From NCBI RefSeq assembly GCF_014641715.1, contig NZ_BMIG01000002.1, positions 186,001 to 250,000 on the forward strand: a DNA stretch of 64,000 nucleotides. Direction: 5' to 3'. This DNA comes from Polaromonas eurypsychrophila (lineage in GTDB: Bacteria; Pseudomonadota; Gammaproteobacteria; Burkholderiales; Burkholderiaceae_C). The position numbers and the translations under genes were made by a program. Below, one piece after another: positions 55,130-62,261 of this stretch. The notes under the pieces are model-generated. The model was given only the letters and a program-made list of their open reading frames with translations, ran no database searches and had not been told where the DNA came from. Each line of letters begins with the position of its first letter. Position 1 is the first letter of the stretch.

Positions 55130-56236
55130 CTATTTGGCCAGCACGGGATAGTCGGTATAGCCCTTGGTGCCGCCGCCGTAAAAAGTCGTTTTGTCCGGCG
55201 TATTGAGCGGCGCGCCGGCTTTGAGCCTTTCAACCAGGTCGGGGTTGGCGATGTAGGGCCGGCCAAAAGCGACCAGGTCGTCACCTTCTGCCACAGCTTT
55301 TTCGGCCAGCGCCTTGTCATAACTGTTGTTGACCATCCATGCGCCCTTGCCGCCCGCCCTGCGATAGGCCAGCTTGAGCGCGGCGTAGTCAAACGGCCGG
55401 TCGGCGATCTCGCGCGGGCCGCCGGTGGCGCCTTCGATGATGTGGACATAGGCCAGGTTGAGCGTAGCCAACTGGCGCACCACGTGGTCAAAAAGCGGCT
55501 GCGGGTCCGAATCGTGCGCATCGTTGGCGGGCGTCACCGGTGACAGGCGGATGCCGGTGCGGCCGCCGCCGACGGCGCCGGTGACGGCGCGCGTCACTTC
55601 CAGCAGCAGGCGGGCGCGGTTCTCGATGCTGCCGCCGTAGTCGTCGCTGCGCTGGTTGCTGCCGTCCTTGAGAAACTGGTCCAGCAAATAGCCGTTGGCG
55701 CCGTGTATTTCGACGCCGTCAAAACCAGCGGTCTCGACCGCGTTACGGGCAGCCGCCTGGTAAGCATGCACGATGCCTGGCAGTTCCTCGGCTTTCAGCG
55801 CACGCGGCTCCGAGGTGTCGACAAAGGCCGGCACGCCGTCCTTGATCAGCACGGTTTTGGTCTTGGCGGTGATGGCCGAGGGCGCTACCGGCTTGCCGCC
55901 GTCCGGCTGCAGCTCGGTGTGCGAGACGCGGCCCACATGCCATAGCTGCACCACGATTTTGCCGCCCTTGTCGTGCACGGCCTGGGTGACTTTTTTCCAG
56001 CTGTCGAGTTGCTCCGTGCCATACAGGCCGGGCACATCCGAATAACCCTGGCCCTGATGGCTGATGGCGGTGGCCTCGGTGATCAGCAGGCCGGCGCTGG
56101 CACGCTGCGCGTAATAGGTTTGCGCGATGTCCGGCGGGATGGCGTTGGGCGAACGGTTGCGCGTGAGCGGCGCCATGACGATGCGATTGGCGAGCTCAAG
56201 GTCGCCCGCTTGGTTGGTGTCGAACAGGGTGGGCAT
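55130..56236 (-). CDS. Old yellow enzyme-family NADH:flavin oxidoreductase (NemA-like)
   Basis: This 368-residue FMN barrel reduces activated alkenes, N-ethylmaleimide and nitro compounds. The N terminus LELANRIVMAPLTRNRSPNAIPPDI binds FMN. The catalytic pair lies in EIHGANGYLLDQFLKDGSNQRSDDYGGSIENRARL, and ATGGPREIADRPFD with FGRPYIANPDLVERL closes the barrel. Length and motifs fit the classical NemA/OYE group. It is a single leftward gene; no adjacent NemR-type repressor is present. Confidence 0.94.
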   Translation of the reverse strand: MPTLFDTNQAGDLELANRIVMAPLTRNRSPNAIPPDIAQTYYAQRASAGLLITEATAISHQGQGYSDVPGLYGTEQLDSWKKVTQAVHDKGGKIVVQLWHVGRVSHTELQPDGGKPVAPSAITAKTKTVLIKDGVPAFVDTSEPRALKAEELPGIVHAYQAAARNAVETAGFDGVEIHGANGYLLDQFLKDGSNQRSDDYGGSIENRARLLLEVTRAVTGAVGGGRTGIRLSPVTPANDAHDSDPQPLFDHVVRQLATLNLAYVHIIEGATGGPREIADRPFDYAALKLAYRRAGGKGAWMVNNSYDKALAEKAVAEGDDLVAFGRPYIANPDLVERLKAGAPLNTPDKTTFYGGGTKGYTDYPVLAK

Positions 56237-56341
56237 AGGGAAAGTCCGTGGTTGTGGAAGTTGTCTGAAACAGCTTGCAGTGTGCGGCGAGTTGAATTGG
56301 CTTGTGCAACACGGGTTGCTGGATTCATGTTAGCGGGCACG

Positions 56342-59086
56342 CTATCTGCACATGTCTGCGCCTGCCCGCGCCGCAGGGGGGTGGTTGTTCGGCGCTTGCC
56401 TAATCGCGCGGCCTGCCAGTGTGAAATAAAACGTGGCGCCCTGGCCCGGTGCCGACTCGGCCCAGACCTTGCCCCCATGGCGCGTCACGATGCGGTGCAC
56501 GGTGGCCAGGCCGATGCCGGTGCCTTCAAACTCGGCCACTGTGTGCAGGCGCTGGAAAGCACCAAACAGTTTTTCCGAATAGGCCATGTCGAAGCCGGCG
56601 CCGTTGTCGCGCACCACATACACATCCTGGCCTTCGCTGCCTTGCTCGCGCCCGAAGCTGATCCGGGTTTGCGGCTGCCCGGCGCTGAATTTCCAGGCGT
56701 TGCCCAGCAGGTTGTCGAGCAGTTGCCGGAGCAGGCGCGCATCGCCCTGAACCTGCACATCAGGCGCGATCTGCAACTGCGCCGAGCGGCCGGGCTCCCG
56801 CTCCTGGTATCCGTTCAACACCTCCTGGGCCAGGGCGCTGAGGTTGACGCTGTCCCAACGCAAGCTGGTTTTTGACACCTGGGCCAGCGACAGCAGGGCG
56901 TTGATCAGTTCGCCCATTTGCCCGATGCCAGCGCGGATACGCGACAGATAGTGCTGGCCGCGTGCAGAGGTCAAGCCTGCCGCACTGATGTCCTTGGCCA
57001 GCAGTCCGCTGAAGCCGTCGATGGCCGACAGCGGCGTGCGCAGGTCGTGGGACACCGAGTACGAGAAGGCTTCGAGCTCCTGGTTGGCAGCCTCCAGCTG
57101 CGCCGTGCGCTGGCGCACGCGTTCTTCCAGTTCCGCGTTAAGCCGCAGGATTTCGTCCTGGGCCTGCTTGCGCTCCAGCCGCGAACGCAGGTTGCCTATG
57201 CCAAAGGCCAGGTTGTCCGCCAGCTCCTGCAGCAGCTTGACTTCCTCGGGAGCCAGTTTTTCCACAGTTGGGGAGTAAAGGCCGAGCAAGCCAAAAGTGC
57301 GATTGGTGTCGCGCAGGGGCAAAAACACAGCGCTGCGGTAACCCTGCTGCAGGGCCCTCTCGCTCCAGTAGAACTGGTTGTCGCTCTGCGTGATGTCCTC
57401 GCTGACCTTGACCTCGCCGCTGCGTATGGTTTGACCGGCCGGCCCGCGGCCGGTCGGCTGCCCGCCATCCCAGGTCAGCACAATGCTGGACAGGTAACCC
57501 GCATCGTGGCCGGCACGGGCCATCGGCAAGATGCTGCGCGCCTCGTCGTCCTGCGCATAACCGACCCAGGCCATCCGGTAGCCGCCCACATCGACCGCCA
57601 GGCGGCAAACCTGCATCAACAACTCAACCTCGTCGTCCATGCGTGTCAAGGCCGCGTTGCAGCGACTGAGCATTTGCAGCGCACGGTTGGTGCGCGCCAG
57701 CTCCCGGTCCGCCAGCTTGCGGTCCGTGATGTCGCGCGCAGTTCCGACGATGCGCTCAACCGCGCCCTCCGCATTCATGACCGGGTAGGAGTGGTCGCGG
57801 ATCCAGCGGGTTCCTCCGTCGGGGCGAACAATGCGGTATTCGAGTTTGGTGATTTCGCCACGCGCCTGCCCCTGCTTGGCACTGGCCTCAAGCAACCGGT
57901 CCTCCGGATGGATGGCATCGCAGTAGGACTGCGGCTGGGCATACAGGCTGTCCCGGCTGCTGCGCCAAAGCACTTCATACGCGCGGTTGATGTACAGAAA
58001 ACGTCCGCTCACGAAATCCCGGTTGTAAAACACGTCCTCCAGGTTTTCAGCAAGCTCCCGAAAACGCGCCTCGCTGTCGCGCAACGCTTCTTGCGCGCGC
58101 CTGCGTTCGATGGCGATACGGGCCAGATGTACGGCGGTTTCAATGAATTCGAACTCCTCCGGCTGGGGCCGGTGCGGCGCACGGTGGTAGATCGCAAAAG
58201 TGGCCAGTACCGCCCCCTGCGTCGACAACACGGGCGTGGACCAGCACGCCTGCACGCCAGATTCGCGCAACACCGCCAGGTAATCCTGCATCAGCCGATC
58301 GGTGGCGACATCTTCCACCACGACAGGCCTCCTGCGGAACGCGGCCGTGCCGCAAGCCCCTGCCCCTTCGCCGATCACCAGCCCGTCAACCTGCCGGTTG
58401 AGACTGTCCGGCAGGCTGGGCGCTGCGCCATGACGCAATTGCCTGCCCTCCAGCAGCGAGATGGCGCACAGGCTGCCGGGCGCCCGGTTCTCTATCAGCC
58501 GCACAATGGCTTCGAGCGACTGCGCCAGCGGAACCCCCGACGCCATCAACTCCAGTACCCGCTCCTGGGCATGGGAAAAGTCCTCAGTGCGCTTGCGCTC
58601 GGTGATGTCTGTGAACACCACCAGTCCGCCGATTAACTGGTGCGCATCACCGTGCAATGGCCGCAGGCTGACTTGCAACACCTGGTCGCCGGCTTCGGGC
58701 GTGCGCATCAGCACCTCCCAGTTGTCCACGCTCTCACCGCGCAGGGCGCGGCTCAGCGGAAGCTCCGCTGGAGCGTAAAGCGTTTTGCCGTCGAGCGTCA
58801 ACAACGCATGTTGATCGCGCCATGCGGTCAGCGTTGTGCCGGACTCGTGGTGCGGAAACATTTTTTTCGCCGCTGCGCTGAACAGCAGAATTCGGCCATC
58901 CGTATCAGCGGCGATCACGCCTTCGGTCATGCTGTTGATGATCGAGTCAAGCAGCCGATGCTCGCGGCCAACGCGAGCCAGCGTGTCGGCCGTGCGCATC
59001 GACTGCTGCATCTGCAAGGAATCGGCCAAGCGATTAAAAGCTCGAGCCAGGGCAAGGCGAGAGCGACGTCCCCAGGAACTCAACAT
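56342..59086 (-). CDS. Multidomain sensor histidine kinase (PAS-GAF-PAS-GAF-kinase), N terminus truncated
   Basis: From the ATG at 59086 there are about 914 residues; an alternative start at 59161 adds 25. Domains, numbered from 59161: short HAMP-like helix (LARAFNRLADSLQ, 38-50), PAS (70-190, ending VVFTDITERK), GAF (200-355), PAS/PAC (360-485, IVGTARDITDRK), GAF (495-660), coiled coil, H-box FSYSVSHDLRTPL with His705, and ATPase boxes LLGNAWKFS, DNGAGFD and GTGIGLATV. The HAMP end without a preceding transmembrane receptor indicates loss of the N-terminal membrane portion. No response regulator is adjacent. Confidence 0.88.
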   Translation of the reverse strand: MLSSWGRRSRLALARAFNRLADSLQMQQSMRTADTLARVGREHRLLDSIINSMTEGVIAADTDGRILLFSAAAKKMFPHHESGTTLTAWRDQHALLTLDGKTLYAPAELPLSRALRGESVDNWEVLMRTPEAGDQVLQVSLRPLHGDAHQLIGGLVVFTDITERKRTEDFSHAQERVLELMASGVPLAQSLEAIVRLIENRAPGSLCAISLLEGRQLRHGAAPSLPDSLNRQVDGLVIGEGAGACGTAAFRRRPVVVEDVATDRLMQDYLAVLRESGVQACWSTPVLSTQGAVLATFAIYHRAPHRPQPEEFEFIETAVHLARIAIERRRAQEALRDSEARFRELAENLEDVFYNRDFVSGRFLYINRAYEVLWRSSRDSLYAQPQSYCDAIHPEDRLLEASAKQGQARGEITKLEYRIVRPDGGTRWIRDHSYPVMNAEGAVERIVGTARDITDRKLADRELARTNRALQMLSRCNAALTRMDDEVELLMQVCRLAVDVGGYRMAWVGYAQDDEARSILPMARAGHDAGYLSSIVLTWDGGQPTGRGPAGQTIRSGEVKVSEDITQSDNQFYWSERALQQGYRSAVFLPLRDTNRTFGLLGLYSPTVEKLAPEEVKLLQELADNLAFGIGNLRSRLERKQAQDEILRLNAELEERVRQRTAQLEAANQELEAFSYSVSHDLRTPLSAIDGFSGLLAKDISAAGLTSARGQHYLSRIRAGIGQMGELINALLSLAQVSKTSLRWDSVNLSALAQEVLNGYQEREPGRSAQLQIAPDVQVQGDARLLRQLLDNLLGNAWKFSAGQPQTRISFGREQGSEGQDVYVVRDNGAGFDMAYSEKLFGAFQRLHTVAEFEGTGIGLATVHRIVTRHGGKVWAESAPGQGATFYFTLAGRAIRQAPNNHPPAARAGADMCR

Positions 59087-59366
59087 GCCATTGCCTTGTG
59101 TCTTTCTGCTCTGGTTTTCCGCGGCAACCGCCGCAGGAGGTCCGCCGGGCAAGGCGAACACGCGATATTGGGGCCAACCCCATCGTAGTACCTTGGCTCG
59201 CGCTTGGACAGGGCATACATCCCGTTGTTACAAGCAAGGCATTCCGTCTTCCGCAGACCTTGCCAGCCTCCTACAGCCGCCGCACCCCTGTGCTGACAGA
59301 CTGCTCGTTGCGGGGCGGACACAGTCAGGGTCTGCAACAATTTTGTTGCCTGCAAGAAAGCACACC

Positions 59367-59675
59367 ATGGCCCAACGCACTCCCGCCACGGCGGCGCCGA
59401 ACACCCCCTCGGTCGCACCCGGAACCGGCGACGGCATGCCCCCCAAAAGCCCGGCACCGGGGCGCGCCCGGCCAGGCCGGGCGGAATCGCCGGCAGACGC
59501 CTCCGACGAAGCCAGCCTGGCGCTGCCGCATGAGCGCGACCAATCTACCGACATGACCAGCGCAGCGCCGGACCCGCACATGCGGCAAGCCCACGCCGAC
59601 CTGCGGCGCGGCTTGCAGGACACGGGCAAAAGCCCGGCCATGGATGCGGCGTACGACAAGCTCAAGCGCCGCTGA
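59367..59675 (+). CDS. Conserved small hypothetical protein
   Basis: The 102-residue protein starts at the ATG at 59367. The N-terminal half is Pro/Ala-rich and disordered. The C-terminal half (LALPHERDQSTDM, then DPHMRQAHADLRRGLQDTGKSP and AMDAAYDKLKRR) is more ordered and looks like a helical module that I associate with small Burkholderiales proteins of unknown function. There is no signal peptide. It is divergent from the sensor kinase, sharing a ~280 bp promoter region. Confidence 0.65.
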   Translation: MAQRTPATAAPNTPSVAPGTGDGMPPKSPAPGRARPGRAESPADASDEASLALPHERDQSTDMTSAAPDPHMRQAHADLRRGLQDTGKSPAMDAAYDKLKRR

Positions 59676-59705
59676 GCAGGTTTTTTGCCTGATCCACGGC
59701 CACTT

Positions 59706-59761
59706 TTGCTATTATTTTTATAGCTGCTTGCCCTTGTCCGGCATGGGCCAGAGCCTGATTT
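59706..59761 (-). repeat. Family-A repeat between two convergent genes
   Basis: TTGCTATtatttttATAGCtgcttgccc, ttgtccggcatGGGCCagaGCCTgatttt. The GCTAT palindrome is perfect here. Confidence 0.7.
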
Positions 59762-59772
59762 TCTTGTAAAAC

Positions 59773-60621
59773 TCAGGGCAAACGCGGCGAGCGCTGCAAC
59801 TCGGAGGAGGTCATGCGTTCACTCATCCAGCGCTGCAAGTCCAGCCACATCTGGCGCATCTCCGCGTCCAGCGGCGTGCGTGTGGAGTTGGGCAGCTCGA
59901 TGGTGACCACCGGCACGCCCTTGTGCACGCCGCCGTAGTTGCCCAATGAGCCGGGGAAAATACCGACCTGGTCCAGATAAAGGCGGCCCAGCTTGGACGG
60001 TGGCACTGACGGACCGTCGAAATCCAGCACCCCATAGGGCGCATGGATGCTGACAATCAGGTTGGGTCTGAAGCGCTGCATCTCGCTGTGCAAAAACGCC
60101 GACTCCGGCTCTGACAGCGGCTTGGGTCCAGGCCAGCGACGCGGGTCTTTGCGGGTACGTTTTTCCCAGTAAACCCTGGCATCGCGCTCCCAGTTAGGCG
60201 TCGGAAAATTGCGGTTCAGGTCCACGCCGTTGGCATTGACACGGCGCGGCGGCGTGGCCAGCAGGCCGTCGGGGTTGAGCGCCGGCACAAAACGCCAGTG
60301 AATCGCCTGCGACCAGGGCGCCGTCATCTGTTCGGCCAGCTGGATCCAGTGCAGGGCCACCGATGCCGAGGACAACTCATCGCCATGGATGGCGCCCAGC
60401 ACCAGCACGCGCAGGCGTGCATCGTCGGGCTGGATGTCGCGCATCCAGATCGGCTGGCCCTTGACGGAGCGGGCAGCCGTGGCTTCCAGCTTGGCCGCCT
60501 CACACAAGCTGCGCTTGACGTTGGGCAGCTTGCGCACAAATTCGTCGCACGGCGCTGCCGCATGCGCCGACAAGGCGAGGGCGGCGGTCAGCAGCAACGC
60601 GAGACAACAAGAAGTACGCAT
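59773..60621 (-). CDS. M14-family zinc carboxypeptidase, MpaA-like
   Basis: The 282-residue exported protein has a signal peptide (LALLLTAALALSAHAAA). The zinc site begins with LGAIHGDE (His79, Glu82), and the third ligand lies in IVSIHAPYG. GVDLNRNFPTPNWE is the substrate-binding Asn-Arg motif, and VTIELPNS contains the catalytic glutamate. This matches the M14 subgroup of murein tripeptide amidase MpaA, which removes m-DAP from murein peptides; a secreted form would act on periplasmic peptides. It is a single leftward gene, with an IS5-like mini-element upstream. Confidence 0.85.
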   Translation of the reverse strand: MRTSCCLALLLTAALALSAHAAAPCDEFVRKLPNVKRSLCEAAKLEATAARSVKGQPIWMRDIQPDDARLRVLVLGAIHGDELSSASVALHWIQLAEQMTAPWSQAIHWRFVPALNPDGLLATPPRRVNANGVDLNRNFPTPNWERDARVYWEKRTRKDPRRWPGPKPLSEPESAFLHSEMQRFRPNLIVSIHAPYGVLDFDGPSVPPSKLGRLYLDQVGIFPGSLGNYGGVHKGVPVVTIELPNSTRTPLDAEMRQMWLDLQRWMSERMTSSELQRSPRLP

Positions 60622-60688
60622 GGCCGGATTTTAGCGACCGTCGCACGGCCAGCGGCAAGCGCTGTCACGCCCCGGAGCGTGGGCTCAA

Positions 60689-60775
60689 GGAAGCGCTGAA
60701 CAAGCGCCCTGCGGCGTGCAATCATCCAGACTTGGGCGGTCGCCGCACATCCGCAAGGACTTATTCAGCGCTTCC
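60689..60775. mobile_element. IS5-like miniature inverted-repeat element (MITE)
   Basis: An 87-base element has 16-base terminal inverted repeats, ggaagcgctgaacaag at 60689-60704 and cttattcagcgcttcc at 60760-60775 (15 of 16 paired). The ends resemble the GGAAG...GAATAAG termini of IS5-family elements. There is no coding capacity. The flanking four bases (TCAA and TCGG) do not form a target duplication. It lies between the MpaA-like gene and the flavin reductase gene, 17 bases before the latter's ATG. Confidence 0.7.
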
Positions 60776-60792
60776 TCGGGTAAATTACAGCC

Positions 60793-61311
60793 ATGTCGCC
60801 CTCCGTCTCCCCCCGCCAAGCTGGCCGTCCGAGTTTTTCAACGCGCGAGTTTCGTGCGTCGCTGGCCATGTTTGCCACCGGGGTCACGATTGTGACGGCA
60901 CGCGCCGCCAGCGGCGAGTTGATCGGCCTGACCGCCAACTCCTTCAACTCGGTGTCGCTGGAGCCGCCGCTGGTACTCTGGAGTCTGGCGCGGGCGGCCG
61001 GCTCCTTGCCCGCGCTGAGCACCGGTTCGCACTATGCGATCAACATCCTGGCGGCCGACCAGAAAGAGCTGGCCGAGCGTTTTGCCGCGAGACGCGAAGA
61101 CCGCTGGGCCGGCGTTGCCTGGATCGAAGGTGCCGGCGGTGCACCGCTGTTGACCGGCGCCGCCGCCGTCTTCGAATGTTTCAACCGCAGCCGCTACGAA
61201 GAAGGCGATCATGTGATTTTTGTCGGTGAGGTCGAACGCTGCAGCCACCGCGCAGGTGCGGCGCCGCTGCTGTTTCACGGCGGGCGGTTTTACACCGAGC
61301 ACCCTTTGTAA
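60793..61311 (+). CDS. Flavin reductase-like FMN-binding protein
   Basis: The 172-residue protein belongs to the flavin reductase (DIM6/NTAB, HpaC-like) family: FRASLAMFATGVTIVTARA, GLTANSFNSVSLEPPLVLWSL and HYAINILAADQ are the FMN-binding segments. DHVIFVGEVERCSHRAGAAPLLFHGGRFY is the C-terminal signature. Such proteins supply FMNH2 to a monooxygenase partner, but none is adjacent, so the partner is unknown. The MITE end lies 17 bases upstream of the ATG and must shape its leader. An EamA gene follows on the same strand. Confidence 0.9.
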   Translation: MSPSVSPRQAGRPSFSTREFRASLAMFATGVTIVTARAASGELIGLTANSFNSVSLEPPLVLWSLARAAGSLPALSTGSHYAINILAADQKELAERFAARREDRWAGVAWIEGAGGAPLLTGAAAVFECFNRSRYEEGDHVIFVGEVERCSHRAGAAPLLFHGGRFYTEHPL

Positions 61312-61349
61312 CGCTGAAACACGCCAACGGACTGGCAGCACGCCCATTC

Positions 61350-62243
61350 ATGACTTCACGCAAAACCCATCTCGACACCCTGTCCATTTCCCTGCTGCTG
61401 GCCTGCTGCCTGTTCTGGGGCTTCCAGCAGGTGCTGGTCAAGGCGACGCTGGCCGAAGTGGCGCCGGCCTTCCAGGCGGCCATCCGTTTTGCCGGCGCCA
61501 CAGTACTGCTGCTTCTGTGGTGCGTTTGGCGCGGCGTCAAATTGTTCCGTGCTGACGGCTCGCTGCGCGCGGGGTTGCTGGCGGGCAGCCTGTTTGCTGC
61601 GGAGTTTGCCTGCCTTTATGTCGGCTTGCAGTACACCAGTGCGTCACGGCTCACGGTGTTTCTGTACACCTCGCCGTTCTGGGTGGCAGCCTTGTTGCCG
61701 ATCTGGGTGAAGTCGGAAACGCTGCGGCCCGTGCAATGGCTGGGCCTGGCCTGTGCGTTTGCAGCCGTGGCTTTTGCGCTGCGCGAGGGTTTCAGCGCCG
61801 GCGGCGCATCGACCTGGCTGGGCGACGTGATGGCGCTGGTGGCCGGCATGTTGTGGGGCCTGACCACGGTGGTCATACGCGCGTCCTCGCTGGCCAGGGT
61901 ATCGGCGGAAAAACTGCTGTTCTACCAGGTGGGCGTCAGCAGCGTGGCCCTGCCGCTGCTGTCGCTGGCGCTTGGCGAGAAGTGGGTGGGGTCCTTCAGC
62001 CCGTTTACCCTCACGTCGCTGGTGCTCCAGACCGTGGTCGGCGCGTTTGCCAGCTACCTGGCGTGGATGTGGATGCTGGGCCGCTACCCCGCGACCAAGA
62101 TTTCTGTCTTTGCATTTTTGACGCCGCTGTTTGCGCTGCTGTTCGGTGCGCTGTGGCTCAACGAAGCGGCCACCCCCAGCCTGCTGGCGGCGCTGGTGCT
62201 GGTGGCGCTCGGCATCGTCCTTGTCAATCGCAAGTCTGCTTGA
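61350..62243 (+). CDS. EamA/DMT-family membrane transporter
   Basis: The 297-residue protein has ten transmembrane helices in two EamA repeats. The first starts SLLLACCLFWGFQQVLVKATLAEVAPAF; the second contains MALVAGMLWGLTTVVIRAS and ends KISVFAFLTPLFALLFGALWLNEAATP. It is the third EamA-type transporter in the window, with no specificity evident. It is co-directional with the flavin reductase gene (38-base gap) and convergent with the CoA ligase gene. Confidence 0.88.
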   Translation: MTSRKTHLDTLSISLLLACCLFWGFQQVLVKATLAEVAPAFQAAIRFAGATVLLLLWCVWRGVKLFRADGSLRAGLLAGSLFAAEFACLYVGLQYTSASRLTVFLYTSPFWVAALLPIWVKSETLRPVQWLGLACAFAAVAFALREGFSAGGASTWLGDVMALVAGMLWGLTTVVIRASSLARVSAEKLLFYQVGVSSVALPLLSLALGEKWVGSFSPFTLTSLVLQTVVGAFASYLAWMWMLGRYPATKISVFAFLTPLFALLFGALWLNEAATPSLLAALVLVALGIVLVNRKSA

Positions 62244-62261
62244 TCGGACAGATGCTGCTGC

